Shown one piece after another: positions 6,331 to 6,841 of a DNA stretch of 6,841 nt. Position numbers and translations under genes: made by a program. Location: positions 1 to 6,841 of the forward strand of contig JAGSYM010000058.1 of assembly GCA_018262395.1 (NCBI GenBank). Direction: 5' to 3'. Origin of the DNA: Nitrospirota bacterium (GTDB lineage: Bacteria; Nitrospirota; Thermodesulfovibrionia; Thermodesulfovibrionales; SM23-35). How positions within the stretch are numbered: position 1 is the stretch's first letter; each line of letters opens with the position of its first letter. The notes beneath the pieces are model-generated. The model searched no databases. It was not told the DNA's origin and saw nothing but the letters and a program-made list of their open reading frames with translations.

Positions 6331-6355
6331 TTGAACCCTCGGTTCGTTGAACCCT
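6331..6355 (+). repeat. Direct repeat forming two alternative hairpins before ribH
   Basis: TTGAACCCT is repeated at 6331-6339 and 6347-6355. Between the copies lies GGTTC (6341-6345). It can pair with GAACC on its left (6333-6337, 3-base loop) or on its right (6349-6353, 3-base loop), so two mutually exclusive 5-base-pair hairpins are possible. The ribH ribosome binding site (GGAGGA, 6365-6370) stays outside both. Confidence 0.45.
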
Positions 6356-6374
6356 GCTCGGAACGGAGGATTGT

Positions 6375-6836
6375 ATGAAAATATTTGAGGGGGAATTGCA
6401 GGCGAAGGGCTTAAAGTTTGGCATTGTCATGAGCAGGTTTAACGAATTTATTACGAGCAAGCTGCTTGACGGCGCTGTAGATGCACTGCTCAGGCATGGC
6501 GCTCGGGAAGACGACATAGACCTTGCAAAAGTCCCGGGGTCTTTTGAGATTCCTCTCATCGCCAAAAAAATGGCTCATAAGGGAACCTATAATGCCATAA
6601 TCTGCCTCGGGACGGTGATCAGAGGCGCCACTCCGCATTTCGAATATATTGCAGCAGAAGTCTCAAAAGGGATAGCGTCAGCATCCATGGAGACAGGAGT
6701 CCCGATCGCATTCGGCATCATCACCAGCGACACTATTGAACAGGCAGTAGAAAGGGCCGGGACGAAAAGCGGTAACAAAGGATGGGATGCTGCTGTCACT
6801 GCCATCGAGATGGCGCAGCTTCAGAAAAAGTTGTGA
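6375..6836 (+). CDS. ribH: 6,7-dimethyl-8-ribityllumazine synthase
   Basis: Lumazine synthase condenses the RibA/RibD-derived pyrimidine with the RibB product to give 6,7-dimethyl-8-ribityllumazine, the substrate of RibE. In many bacteria it forms pentamers or 60-subunit icosahedral shells. The 153-residue product has normal length and the family motifs: SRFNEFIT (20-27), VPGSFEIP (53-60), [15 protein letters not shown] (79-93) with the active-site H88, and [11 protein letters not shown] (114-124). [15 protein letters not shown] (126-140) carries R127, which contacts the phosphate. The start ATG is 4 bases after GGAGGA (6365-6370). The gene lies 115 bases after ribBA and ends 5 bases before the window edge. 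In many genomes nusB follows, but that cannot be seen here. Confidence 0.97.
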   Translation: MKIFEGELQAKGLKFGIVMSRFNEFITSKLLDGAVDALLRHGAREDDIDLAKVPGSFEIPLIAKKMAHKGTYNAIICLGTVIRGATPHFEYIAAEVSKGIASASMETGVPIAFGIITSDTIEQAVERAGTKSGNKGWDAAVTAIEMAQLQKKL

Positions 6837-6841
6837 AATCT

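Overview
The window is a compact bacterial chromosome segment with eight protein genes, all on the + strand. In order they are recN, a small 2x[4Fe-4S] ferredoxin, a ROK-family sugar kinase, lepB, a small single-pass membrane protein, ribE, ribBA and ribH. There is no sign of phage, plasmid, transposase, CRISPR array, tRNA or rRNA. GC content looks intermediate. The KorD-like ferredoxin suggests an anaerobe with ferredoxin metabolism. Together with the style of the proteins and of the intergenic repeats, I would guess Nitrospirota (Thermodesulfovibrio-like) or a deltaproteobacterial lineage; this is an inference from memory, not a search.

Layout. Bases 1-242 hold no complete gene, but carry a ~60-bp repeat with inverted ends (66-125). 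recN (243-1886) is complete. The 194-base gap after it holds a second, larger member of the same repeat family (1934-2031). The ferredoxin (2081-2317) and ROK kinase (2320-3252) are separated by 2 bases and look co-transcribed. After an 88-base gap with a hairpin, lepB (TTG start at 3341), the small membrane protein (ATGA overlap) and ribE (TTG start at 4305, 2 bases downstream) form a tight block. ribBA (5045-6259) and ribH (6375-6836) follow. The gaps before and after ribBA (92 and 115 bases) carry related short AGGG(T/A)CCA / GGATTCAGG repeats, and each ends in a GAACC/GGTTC hairpin just before the next gene.

Function. ribBA, ribH and ribE supply most of riboflavin synthesis: ribulose-5-phosphate and GTP to the two precursors, then lumazine, then riboflavin. 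The deaminase/reductase ribD is not in the window and must lie elsewhere. No FMN riboswitch was recognised in front of any rib gene. recN (double-strand break repair), lepB (signal peptide removal) and the ROK kinase are housekeeping genes with no pathway link to the rib genes.

I do not see a new multi-gene system. The observations most worth checking are the RibB-domain GQTE variant (Gln where the metal-binding His is expected), the two repeat families, the hairpin over the ribBA ribosome binding site, and the two TTG starts.
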